Program-made: the position numbers and the translations under genes | Notes under the pieces: model-generated | The model's database searches: none | What the model was told of the DNA's origin: nothing | What the model saw: only the letters and a program-made list of their open reading frames with translations | Source of the DNA: Alphaproteobacteria bacterium | GTDB lineage: Bacteria; Pseudomonadota; Alphaproteobacteria; Rickettsiales; JAFLCR01 | Reading direction: 5' to 3' | Length of the DNA: 16,737 bases | NCBI GenBank assembly: GCA_017302755.1 | Contig: JAFLCR010000020.1 | Coordinates: forward strand, 1 to 16,737 | Part shown: positions 1 to 6,515 of the stretch, one piece after another | Numbering within the stretch: the first letter of the stretch is position 1 | Layout: every line of letters begins with the position of its first letter

Positions 1-700
1 GCGGAGCTGCCGTTTTGCTCACGTGCGGTGTTACCGGTTCGCGCACCTGCGGTGCAATGGCTTCCCTTATGCCCGGAATGTCCGGCATTTCAGGCAGCTC
101 GGAAGGCTGGGCCACCGGGGCGGCCGGCGCCTGTGCCTGGGGAGCGGTTGCTTTTGGGGCGGGCTCTTGCGGTGCGGCGGCGGGAAGGGCGGCACGCGGC
201 TGGGTTGCTGTGGGGGAAGCAATGCTTGGCGCGGGCACAGGCTCCGGCTGGGCGTAGGCGGGCGTTTCAGCCCGCTGATGCGTGGTGGTGGTTTCGCCGT
301 TTCCGCCCGTGGAAAAATACACGGTCAGGGCAAGCGCCAGCACGCCGAACGCGGCCACGGTGAGGCCGATGATGACGTTCTTGGAGGCGACATGGGGCGA
401 TTCCGCCGGGAAGGGGCCAGAAATACGGCGGCGGAAGGCGTCCAGCGTGCCGCGCAGGCTTTCGGTGAAGCCGTGAGCGGTGTCGTTATCCGCGCCGGAT
501 TCTTCCACGCCGGCGTTCAGCGAGCGGCGGCCGAAGCTGCGGATTGGCGGAAGCGGGCGCTGGGATTGAGCGTCGGAAACCTTTTCCCCCTCGCCGGATT
601 GTGCCTCGCGCGGCAGAAGAGACGGGCCGTGGCGAAGCGTCTCCTTCTCCGGTTTCGCGCTGCTGATGACAGGCCGTTCGGCGATTGAGGCTTGCGACAT
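1..700 (-). CDS. Single-pass membrane protein with Pro/Ala-rich tail, 3' end missing
   Basis: I do not recognise this gene. It is open through the left edge, so only the first 233 codons are visible and no stop is seen. The ATG at 698-700 is preceded by a GAGGGAGA ribosome binding site. Residues 1-107 are hydrophilic and probably cytoplasmic. Residues about 108-130 form one hydrophobic helix, with a lysine just before it. After that comes a tail very rich in Pro, Ala, Gln and Glu that probably spans the periplasm. This layout (cytoplasmic head, one helix, Pro/Ala linker) is shared by TonB-like, SPOR-domain and other envelope proteins. The C-terminal domain that would decide between them lies outside the window. 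It is divergent from the diguanylate cyclase gene. Confidence 0.75.
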   Translation of the reverse strand, partial: MSQASIAERPVISSAKPEKETLRHGPSLLPREAQSGEGEKVSDAQSQRPLPPIRSFGRRSLNAGVEESGADNDTAHGFTESLRGTLDAFRRRISGPFPAESPHVASKNVIIGLTVAAFGVLALALTVYFSTGGNGETTTTHQRAETPAYAQPEPVPAPSIASPTATQPRAALPAAAPQEPAPKATAPQAQAPAAPVAQPSELPEMPDIPGIREAIAPQVREPVTPHVSKTAAP

Positions 701-776
701 GATTCTCCCTCAGGTTCCGCTGCTTGCAGGTAATCTTATTATCGGTGGCGCATGATGCCGCGCCAGACTCGCTTCC

Positions 777-805
777 TTCATCATGGAAAAGGAATGCATG
801 ATGAA
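777..805. promoter_or_regulatory. 9-bp perfect inverted repeat in divergent intergenic region
   Basis: TTCATCATG at 777-785 is repeated in inverse form as CATGATGAA at 797-805, with an 11-base spacer. It lies between the divergent membrane protein and diguanylate cyclase genes, where an operator would be expected. A second, shorter inverted repeat (TGGCGC at 746-751 and GCGCCA at 760-765) lies nearer the membrane protein gene. No T-run follows either, so a terminator is unlikely. Operator function is inference. Confidence 0.35.
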
Positions 806-908
806 AAGAAGCCGCATCTTAACCATTTTTTGGGGCGTGTTAAGCACTTTTTTTACCGTTGAGGCGCTATCCATGTAGAACCCATACTCTTTGCGGATTG
901 CAGCCGTT

Positions 909-1940
909 ATGACCTACCAGGATTCAGCGGAGAAGGCCGCCAAGGTTTTCAAGCTGGTGATTCCGCTGATGACGCAGCATCGCGTGCCAGTGACCCCCCC
1001 TAATTACTCGGTGTGGTACGATTACGTTACGGGGCGCAACAAAGACCTGATCATGGAAATCGACCGTGTGATCCAGCAGAAGCTGCCTTTCGACACGGCC
1101 AAGAACGACGAGCTGTTCACCGAATTCGTCGCCGCCCGCGCCGAGCGCCAGACGTTGCAGGATACCAGCACCCGCGCCACGCGCCTGCTGGATGAGATGG
1201 CTATGCTGATGACCGATGTCGGCGATGAGAACAAGCAATACGGCGCCGAGGTGGCCGCCCATGCCGAGAAGCTCACCGAGGCGCAGGATCCAGGCAAGAT
1301 GAAGGATCTCATGCGGGAGTTGCTCGAAGGCGCGAAGCGCCTGCGCGAGAAGAGCGAACAGATGGACCAGAGGCTTGCCTCCTCCCGTGACGAGGTGGAG
1401 CAGCTGCGGCGCGACATGGACAAGATCACCAAGGAGGCTGAGCGTGATTTTCTGACCGGCGTGTCCAACCGAAAATCCTTCGACAAGGCGCTCACCCGGC
1501 AGCTTGCCGCCTCGCAGGAATCAGGGGTGCCGTTCTGCCTGTTGATGGCCGACGTCGACCATTTCAAGCAGTATAATGACAACTGGGGCCATTTGCTCGG
1601 CGATGAAGTGCTGAAGGTGGTTGCTAAGTCGATGGTGGACAGCGTGAAGGGCAAGGACGTGGTCAGCCGCTTCGGGGGCGAGGAATTCGCCGTCATCCTG
1701 CCCAATACCCCGCTTCAGGGCGGGCTGGTGGTGGCGGAGCAGATCCGCGACACCATCGCCGGCAGCGATTTAAGAAGGCGCGATACCGGCGCCATGTGCG
1801 GCAACGTGACCATTTCCATCGGGGTTGCGGCCTTCCGCAAGGGCGATACGCCCGAAAGCATCATCAAGCGCGCGGACAAGGCGCTCTACCGCTCCAAGGC
1901 TGATGGGCGGAACCGGGTGTCGCGGGAAGAGGCCGCGTAG
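909..1940 (+). CDS. Diguanylate cyclase (GGDEF domain), soluble
   Basis: The protein probably makes cyclic di-GMP from two GTP. Counting from the ATG at 909 (343 aa), an N-terminal helical region carries a PPNYSVWYDYVTG segment of the kind seen in many alphaproteobacterial GGDEF proteins. A predicted coiled coil follows at about 120-180, then the GGDEF domain at about 180-338. The domain opens with DFLTGVSNRKSFD. It has the metal and substrate segment ADVDHFKQYND and the active-site motif RFGGEEF (GGEEF at 256-260). The usual inhibitory RxxD motif upstream is KGKD here, so product inhibition at the I-site is probably lost or weak. There is no signal peptide or membrane segment. The frame could also start at TTG 891; neither start has a convincing ribosome binding site, so the start is uncertain. 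Confidence 0.93.
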   Translation: MTYQDSAEKAAKVFKLVIPLMTQHRVPVTPPNYSVWYDYVTGRNKDLIMEIDRVIQQKLPFDTAKNDELFTEFVAARAERQTLQDTSTRATRLLDEMAMLMTDVGDENKQYGAEVAAHAEKLTEAQDPGKMKDLMRELLEGAKRLREKSEQMDQRLASSRDEVEQLRRDMDKITKEAERDFLTGVSNRKSFDKALTRQLAASQESGVPFCLLMADVDHFKQYNDNWGHLLGDEVLKVVAKSMVDSVKGKDVVSRFGGEEFAVILPNTPLQGGLVVAEQIRDTIAGSDLRRRDTGAMCGNVTISIGVAAFRKGDTPESIIKRADKALYRSKADGRNRVSREEAA

Positions 1941-1949
1941 CCTATTGAC

Positions 1950-1986
1950 TCTGCGTCATTCTTAAGCGGATTCTGCGCCACTTAAG
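1950..1986. repeat. Two tandem TCTGCG...CTTAAG motifs upstream of the pseudopilin gene
   Basis: TCTGCG followed by CTTAAG occurs twice in a row, at 1950-1966 (5-base gap) and 1972-1986 (3-base gap). The two CTTAAG palindromes start 20 bases apart. This short tandem sits between the diguanylate cyclase stop and the pseudopilin gene, about 90-120 bases before the pilin ATG. It could be a regulator-binding site; that is inference. A TATAAAT sequence at 2008-2014 could be a -10 element, but no good -35 box was found. A GC-rich hairpin (GCGGCCC at 2034-2040, GGGCCGC at 2045-2051) lies in the likely leader. Confidence 0.3.
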
Positions 1987-2071
1987 GGAGTTTACATCAT
2001 TGTATTGTATAAATAAGGAAGAACGGCATGGATGCGGCCCCACAGGGCCGCGAACAGGATAGGTAGGTTGC

Positions 2072-2794
2072 ATGCAGAAAGAGCGCATGAAAACCACTCA
2101 GGGGTTTTCCCTGGTTGAGTTAAGCATTGTCATGGTGGTGATTGGCCTGATTGTGGGCGGGGTTCTGGCGGGCAGGGAAATCATCCGCAACGCGGAGGTG
2201 AATTCCGTGGCGGCTGAACTGGCCGCCATCGAAACGGGGATCTTCACCTTTGAGTCGAAATATAACCTGCTTCCTGGCGATCTGAACATCGCGACGACCT
2301 ACTGGCCGGCGGTTACGGCCAACGGCGACGGCAACGGCTTCGTGGACGACGATTTCGGCATTCGCGAAGACTTGCTGGCCTGGCAGCATATGGCGCTGGC
2401 CGGAGTGATGCGGGGGAATTACACGGGCGTCGCCGATCCTGCTTTTCCGCCTTCGGGAATCAACCCCGGCGTGAATGCGCCGACGTCGAAAATCATCGCT
2501 TCGTCTTTCACCCTGCAGCGCCATATTCCTCCGGTTGACGACTACAACGGCGTCTATGGCCAGTTTGTCCGTTTCGCGGGGCAGACGCCTACCGGGACGC
2601 TCATGAAGCCCCTGCTAAATCCGTCGGAGGCGAAGAGAATCGATGCCAAGACCGATGACGGCAACTCCGAAACGGGAGATATTATCGGCTATAACGGCAC
2701 GGGCGGTTCCGGAAACTGCACCACGGCGGGGAATTACAATGTCGCCAATAACGGGCCGTCCTGCTGCCTGCACTGGTGGACGAAATACCAATAG
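2072..2794 (+). CDS. Type II secretion / type IV pilus pseudopilin-like protein
   Basis: The protein begins with a classic prepilin leader: a short basic segment, then the cleavage site G11/F12, Glu at mature position 5 (E16), and a hydrophobic helix to about residue 34. Prepilin peptidase would cut and methylate it, and it would then sit in the inner membrane or in a pilus-like fibre. After the helix comes a segment with LPGDLNIATTYW and a GDGNGFVDDD stretch, a style common in alphaproteobacterial pseudopilins. The 240-residue length is rather long for a major pilin. Cysteines lie near the C-terminus (GNC and SCC). ATG 2072 is preferred over ATG 2087 because AGGTAGG lies just upstream. No other pilus or secretion gene is in the window, so its machinery is encoded elsewhere. 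Confidence 0.85.
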   Translation: MQKERMKTTQGFSLVELSIVMVVIGLIVGGVLAGREIIRNAEVNSVAAELAAIETGIFTFESKYNLLPGDLNIATTYWPAVTANGDGNGFVDDDFGIREDLLAWQHMALAGVMRGNYTGVADPAFPPSGINPGVNAPTSKIIASSFTLQRHIPPVDDYNGVYGQFVRFAGQTPTGTLMKPLLNPSEAKRIDAKTDDGNSETGDIIGYNGTGGSGNCTTAGNYNVANNGPSCCLHWWTKYQ

Positions 2795-2802
2795 AAAGCC
2801 AT

Positions 2803-2834
2803 AAAAAAAGGCGGCCATGAGGCCGCCTTTTTTT
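2803..2834. terminator. Bidirectional Rho-independent terminator
   Basis: A perfect 14-bp stem (seven A plus GGCGGCC at 2803-2816, mirrored at 2821-2834) surrounds a 4-base ATGA loop. It has a GC-rich core, with a T-run after it when read on either strand. It lies between the convergent pseudopilin and cold-shock genes and can end both transcripts. Confidence 0.93.
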
Positions 2835-2849
2835 CTGAATTCGGTGCGC

Positions 2850-3074
2850 TTACGCAGCGGAAGCGGCAGCCAGCTTTTTGACCGTCTGGGCGCAGGGACC
2901 CTTCTTGCCACGGCCGACGACGAATTCCACGCGCTGGCCTTCCAGGAGCGTTGGGAACTGCTTATCCTGGATTTCGGAGACATGGACGAAAATCTCGCCG
3001 CCCGAATCCTGGGAGATGAAGCCGTAGCCCTTGGTGGCGTTGAACCATTTGACGGTTCCTTGCTGTACTGACAT
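2850..3074 (-). CDS. Cold-shock protein, CspA family
   Basis: This 74-residue protein matches the CspA family in length and sequence. It opens with GTVKWFNATKGYGFI, which contains the RNA-binding motif RNP1 (KGYGFI at 15-20). RNP2 is IFVHVS at 28-33. Family members are single OB-fold proteins that bind single-stranded nucleic acid and melt RNA structure, in the cold or during growth. The Ala-rich tail (LAAASAA) is a small local feature. The ATG at 3072-3074 has AAAGGA eight bases upstream. The gene has a long structured leader and a candidate promoter (described separately). It ends at a strong terminator shared with the pseudopilin gene. Confidence 0.96.
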   Translation of the reverse strand: MSVQQGTVKWFNATKGYGFISQDSGGEIFVHVSEIQDKQFPTLLEGQRVEFVVGRGKKGPCAQTVKKLAAASAA

Positions 3075-3100
3075 GAGGGTAGTCCTTTAGTAGTGATATA

Positions 3101-3174
3101 AAAAAAGGCGCTTGCCCCGCATCGATATTCCGGCGGCGTGATGCATGCCGGTATCGACTCAGTACAAACGCCTT
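3101..3174 (-). promoter_or_regulatory. Structured leader hairpin with U-run upstream of the cold-shock gene
   Basis: Read on the minus strand, AAGGCGTTTG (3174-3165) can pair over ten bases with CAAGCGCCTT (3114-3105), including one G-U pair. The pairing is followed at once by a run of T (to 3101). The enclosed loop holds a second stem of about ten pairs around CGATACCGGC, with a two-base bulge. The structure ends about 27 bases before the cold-shock ATG. It could be a cold-responsive leader, an attenuator of the cold-shock gene, or a terminator for purQ transcripts arriving from upstream. Confidence 0.55.
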
Positions 3175-3181
3175 ACATCAT

Positions 3182-3210
3182 ATCTTAGTCGAAAAACGGC
3201 CGGTTCGCAA
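3182..3210 (-). promoter_or_regulatory. Candidate sigma-70 promoter for the cold-shock gene
   Basis: On the minus strand, TTGCGA (3210-3205) and TAAGAT (3187-3182) are separated by 17 bases. Each matches the consensus at four of six positions. Transcription would start near 3175, at the foot of the leader hairpin, giving a leader of about 100 bases as is usual for cspA-type genes. Confidence 0.4.
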
Positions 3211-3241
3211 ATAAATAAGAGGTTAATGCCAGGGTTTTAGG

Positions 3242-3269
3242 GCCTTAGCGCCGTTGCGAACGGCAAGGC
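3242..3269 (-). terminator. Hairpin directly after purQ, without a U-run
   Basis: Immediately after the purQ stop, the minus strand can fold as GCCTT plus GCCGTT, a CGC loop, then AACGGC plus AAGGC, with a three-base bulge. No T-run follows, so it would be at best a weak or factor-dependent terminator, or a stabilising 3' end. Confidence 0.3.
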
Positions 3270-4073
3270 TTATTGGAAGTAACGTACGCCGTTTTCGAAC
3301 AGTTTCAACCCGTCGCCGTGCTCGGGAAGCGGTTTTCCGGCACGCTTGAACTGTTCTTTCAGGAGGGGCCAATCTTCCCGCTGGGTGAAGAAAATGGCGC
3401 GTTCGGGATGGGGCATCATGATAAGCACGCGGCCGGATGCGTCGGTGACGGCGGCGATATCGTCCATCGCGCCGTTTGGGTTTTCGGGGAAGTTACCGTT
3501 CGCGGGCGCGCCGTCGGGTTTGACATAGCGGGCGGCGATCTGCCCGGAGGCGCGGAAGGCGTTGAGGGTTTTTTCTTCCATGTAGAAATTGCCCTCCCCA
3601 TGCGCGACGGGGATGTGCAGGTGCTCGATGCCGCGCATCCAGGGGGAGTTGCCGTCGGGCTTGAGATCCACCCAGCGGCACTGGTAGCGGCCTGACGCAT
3701 TGTGCAGCAGCGCCACGTCGCGCGTGCCTCGCGGATTGCCGGGGGCGGGGGTAAGGCCAAGATTCGCCAGCACCTGGCAACCGTTGCAGATGCCGATCAT
3801 GAGCGTGTCACGCTCGATGAAGGCAAGCAGCGCGTCCCAGAGGTGGTTCTTCAGGCGGGAGGCGTAGGCATTGCCGGAGCCGGTATCGTCGCCGAAGGAA
3901 AAGCCGCCGGGGACGGCGAGGATCTGGTAATCCGCCAGTGTTTCCGGAGATTCCGCCAAGTCATTAATATGGATAATGCTCCCTGAGGCTCCAGCTTTTT
4001 CGAAGGCAAAAAGCGTTTCCTCCTCGCAATTGAGGCCGTAACCGGAAAGGATCAGGGCGCGGGGGGAAGCCAT
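3270..4073 (-). CDS. purQ: Phosphoribosylformylglycinamidine synthase, glutaminase subunit PurQ
   Basis: PurQ hydrolyses glutamine and passes ammonia to PurL, which converts FGAR to FGAM in purine biosynthesis. The 267-residue protein is a class I glutamine amidotransferase. It has the N-terminal ALILSGYGLNCEEET segment, the PGGFSFGDD loop, the nucleophile Cys96 in GICNGCQVL, and the His222/Glu224 pair in MPHPE. It is longer than Bacillus-type PurQ (about 227 aa) and keeps GRYQCRWVDLK and HGEGNFY segments, matching the larger PurQ class that works with a long PurL. The frame extends further upstream, but homology begins at MASPRAL, so ATG 4071-4073 is chosen; no clear ribosome binding site is seen. 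The partner purL is on the same strand but more than 3 kb away. The gene is divergent from the GNAT gene. Confidence 0.95.
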   Translation of the reverse strand: MASPRALILSGYGLNCEEETLFAFEKAGASGSIIHINDLAESPETLADYQILAVPGGFSFGDDTGSGNAYASRLKNHLWDALLAFIERDTLMIGICNGCQVLANLGLTPAPGNPRGTRDVALLHNASGRYQCRWVDLKPDGNSPWMRGIEHLHIPVAHGEGNFYMEEKTLNAFRASGQIAARYVKPDGAPANGNFPENPNGAMDDIAAVTDASGRVLIMMPHPERAIFFTQREDWPLLKEQFKRAGKPLPEHGDGLKLFENGVRYFQ

Positions 4074-4165
4074 GCGGCATTCATGGGGGTTTTCGGGCGC
4101 GAGGTCAAGGCCCGAGGGACGGTTTGGCGTTGCTTTTCCTGCATGCGGGAGGCATAGATTCGGGC

Positions 4166-4681
4166 ATGGGACATACTGGAATATCCGCGCTTCCGGCAAC
4201 GGAAAGCTACCGCCTGCGCGAGCCGCAGCCGGGAGATATGGGGTGGATCGTCCACCGCCATGGTGTGCTTTACGCGCAGGAATACGGCTGGGGCGGCACG
4301 TTCGAGGCGCTGGTGGCGGAGATTGCCGCCGCCTATCTGAAACATTACGACCCCAGGCGCGACCGTTGCTGGATCGCGGAGAAGGACGGCAGGATCATCG
4401 GCTCCGTTGCCATTGCGCATGAAACGGAGGAGGAAGCCCGGCTGCGCCTGCTGCTCGTGGAGCCGGAAGCGCGCGGGCTGGGGTTGGGCCGCAGGCTGGT
4501 GGAAGAGTGCATCCGTTTTGCGAAAGAGGCAGGGTATCGCAAGATCGCGCTGTGGACTAACCATCCGCTGCACGCGGCGCGGCGCCTGTACGAAGACGCG
4601 GGTTTCACGCTCGTGCGCGAAGAGGCGCACGACAAGTTCGGGGAAGGGCTGATCGGCCAGAGCTGGGAGTTGGCGCTTTAA
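4166..4681 (+). CDS. GNAT family N-acetyltransferase
   Basis: A soluble acetyl-CoA-dependent acetyltransferase of 171 residues from ATG 4166. Acceptor unknown. The N-terminus (YRLREPQPGDMGWIVHRHG, then LYAQEYGW) resembles the GNAT half of MarR-GNAT proteins, but there is no MarR domain here. The central strands (CWIAEKDGRIIGSVAI, LRLLLVEPEARG) lead into the acetyl-CoA pyrophosphate loop RGLGLGRRLVEE at about 103-114. The C-terminal part has the usual LYEDAGFTLV motif. A TTG at 4124 would add 14 residues; the homology does not need them. GGAGG lies 14 bases before ATG 4166, which is farther than usual. It is divergent from purQ with 92 bases between them. Confidence 0.9.
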   Translation: MGHTGISALPATESYRLREPQPGDMGWIVHRHGVLYAQEYGWGGTFEALVAEIAAAYLKHYDPRRDRCWIAEKDGRIIGSVAIAHETEEEARLRLLLVEPEARGLGLGRRLVEECIRFAKEAGYRKIALWTNHPLHAARRLYEDAGFTLVREEAHDKFGEGLIGQSWELAL

Positions 4682-4683
4682 GG

Positions 4684-4747
4684 GGGCACGCTTGCCCTGG
4701 AACTCCAGTTCGCGCATGAACGCGCGCCCGAAGATGACGGGGAATAC
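4684..4747. repeat. Remnant of an intergenic repeat related to 12282-12490
   Basis: The stretch containing GTTCGCGC, CGCGCGCCCG and GATGACGGG (about 4708-4740) aligns with GTTCGCGC, GCGCGCCCG and GATGACGGG at about 12459-12490. In both places the shared sequence ends a few bases before the stop codon of a minus-strand gene. A small GGGCA/TGCCC hairpin (4684-4697) lies just after the GNAT stop. This is probably a decayed copy of a dispersed repeat. Confidence 0.5.
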
Positions 4748-5233
4748 TTAGATACCGAGGAGTTTGCGGAATTCGGTGGAGAGCGAAAATTCCGGGCTGG
4801 TGAGGTTGCCATCGCCGATCTGCAGGAAATCAAACACGCGGGCGAAGGCATCCGCCAGCGGCTTGGCGTGGATGGGGGCATGGGTGCGGCACAGCAGCAG
4901 CGCCTCTGGCACGGCAAGCGGCGCAGCGGGAGGAAGATGGGCCTTGATGTCGTCGCGCAGGCGGCTCGTTTCCATGTCCAGCGGCAGGTAGGACTGGGTG
5001 GGCGCGAGGTGCAGCATCATCTGCGCGGCGGTCAGGAACTCGGCATGCTGGCCCGTGTCATCGGCGCGGGCCACGGAGTAGCTTAGGCGGCGGATATCGT
5101 TGGCCAGAATCTCGCGCGCGGTTTTATTCGGGCCGGCGGCCTCCTGCGGCGGGAGCGCCTGCTGCCAGGCGTGGTAAGCAGGTTCGAAGTGCAGGCAGAG
5201 ATCGTCGAGGGCGGAAAGGATTTCGGGCTGCAT
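4748..5233 (-). CDS. Hypothetical protein, 161 aa
   Basis: I do not recognise this protein. It is 161 residues, acidic to neutral, apparently all-helical, with no signal peptide or membrane segment. It is rich in Leu and Ala, with conserved-looking stretches such as HAWQQALPPQEA, EILANDIRRLSYSVARADD and TAAQMMLHLAP. The ATG at 5231-5233 has GGAG seven bases upstream. It lies 64 bases downstream of the larger unknown gene on the same strand, so the two may be co-transcribed. Its 3' end abuts the repeat remnant. Confidence 0.72.
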   Translation of the reverse strand: MQPEILSALDDLCLHFEPAYHAWQQALPPQEAAGPNKTAREILANDIRRLSYSVARADDTGQHAEFLTAAQMMLHLAPTQSYLPLDMETSRLRDDIKAHLPPAAPLAVPEALLLCRTHAPIHAKPLADAFARVFDFLQIGDGNLTSPEFSLSTEFRKLLGI

Positions 5234-5297
5234 GGCGGCTCTCCAGGTGGCTTGCCACCATAGAACCGAAATGCGCGCGATTGTCCAGCGGTTGGCG

Positions 5298-6332
5298 TTA
5301 CGGAAGCAGCGGCATGCCGAGCGTGCCGCGCACGGTATTCTCCGCCTGTTTCTTGATCTGTTCGGCGAAGCCGAGCGGAAGATCGCGGGTTTCGCTGGCG
5401 ATGGTGTCCGTGGCGATTTTGATGGCGGTGGTGAGCGTCTCCTGCTCGGTGTAGAGCAGGTCGGCGGTGCCGCCTGCGGCGAAGCGCGCGGCTGCCCATG
5501 ACGGCGTGTGCACTTTGCGCAGGTCTTTTTCCACGTCTTTGAGGCGTTCCTGGCTGCGCAGCAGGGTGTCGTAGTTTGTAACCAGAACCGTGCAGGCGCT
5601 GGGTTGTGGTGCGGCGGCGAAGGCGGCCGTGATTGCCGCTTCCTGCTGGGTGCGGACGAAGGATTGCGGCAGGTGGTAAAGCTTGTCGCTTAGCGCGTCA
5701 CGGGTGGCGGTGTCATGCGGGTGGTCGGCGAGGGTGCGGTAATCGGCGGCGATGTCGGCCAGGGATGCCGGGTCGGTCATGGCTGTCAGCACGTCGTTGG
5801 CGTTGTTGCGCAGGAAAGCTTCCCAGTGGCGGCTATGGCTGCGCGCGAGATGCTGGAATTTGCCGTCCAGGCGTTTGTCGTCCCTTTCAAGCTTCTGCCT
5901 GCGGTGGACGTTCGGATCGGTGTGCTCGAGTATGTCCCAGCCGGTGATGGCGTGAAGAAATTTTTTGCCGGGATGGCGGTCGTCAACCGCTGCTCCAAGG
6001 GTCGCGAGTTCGGCCGCAATCTCGTGCCGGCGGTACAGGATGCCCGCCATCTTCTGCACCGTGTGATCTTTATCGACTTGCCGCAGCTCACCCTCGCTGC
6101 GCGAGGCGATGCCTTCCGAGAAAGTGTGCAGGACGCGGTAGGTGAACGCACCGCCGAGGCCGCACACTAGCAGAAACGGCGCTTCCGGAAAGCTCGCGAT
6201 GAACAGCGCACCCAGGATCCAGTGGTCGGGACGCAGCACGGTATCCTTCACGGCGCCGAGGAATCTTTCCCGGCCGCTTGGGAGCGTGTTGAAATGTCCG
6301 TAATGGGGGCGCAGTTCGCGGAGGGTGGGCAT
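5298..6332 (-). CDS. Hypothetical protein with N-terminal membrane segment, 344 aa
   Basis: I do not recognise this protein. Residues about 37-66 (from HWILGALFIASF to LLVCGLGGAFTYRVL) are hydrophobic and could be one long or two short membrane helices. The rest is hydrophilic and helical, with many His, Asp and Arg residues and several likely coiled-coil stretches (for example SQERLKDVEKDLRKV). The ATG at 6330-6332 has AAGGA eight bases upstream. It is the upstream member of a possible two-gene unit with the 161-residue gene. It is divergent from the 276-residue gene. Confidence 0.75.
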   Translation of the reverse strand: MPTLRELRPHYGHFNTLPSGRERFLGAVKDTVLRPDHWILGALFIASFPEAPFLLVCGLGGAFTYRVLHTFSEGIASRSEGELRQVDKDHTVQKMAGILYRRHEIAAELATLGAAVDDRHPGKKFLHAITGWDILEHTDPNVHRRQKLERDDKRLDGKFQHLARSHSRHWEAFLRNNANDVLTAMTDPASLADIAADYRTLADHPHDTATRDALSDKLYHLPQSFVRTQQEAAITAAFAAAPQPSACTVLVTNYDTLLRSQERLKDVEKDLRKVHTPSWAAARFAAGGTADLLYTEQETLTTAIKIATDTIASETRDLPLGFAEQIKKQAENTVRGTLGMPLLP

Positions 6333-6372
6333 GGCGGGTTCCTTGCAAGGCGGCCACTATACCAAGACAATA

Positions 6373-6391
6373 TGACGGTTTTCTGACGGTT
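6373..6391. repeat. Direct repeat TGACGGTT x2 in divergent promoter region
   Basis: TGACGGTT occurs at 6373-6380 and again at 6384-6391, so the two copies are 11 bases apart, about one helical turn. They lie in the 183-base region between two divergent unknown genes. Same-face direct repeats like this are typical of response-regulator sites, but no regulator can be named. Confidence 0.3.
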
Positions 6392-6515
6392 AGGAGCCAG
6401 AAAGAGAATGCTGCGGGGGGGTATATAGCCAGGCAGACGGGGGTAACGCGGAGCCTTGGCATAGCCAAAAGCCCCTTTCTCCGCCATAAAGAGTGAAAAC
6501 AGAAAGGGAAGAATC

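Noticed and set aside
23..688. Plus-strand open frames at the left edge
   Set aside because: The minus-strand frame has a proper start, ribosome binding site, one membrane helix and a Pro/Ala tail; the plus frames are Gly/Arg/Ala-rich shadows.
2034..2051. GC-rich hairpin before the pseudopilin gene, as a terminator of the cyclase gene
   Set aside because: No T-run follows the stem, and it lies close to the pilin ribosome binding site, so it fits a leader structure better.
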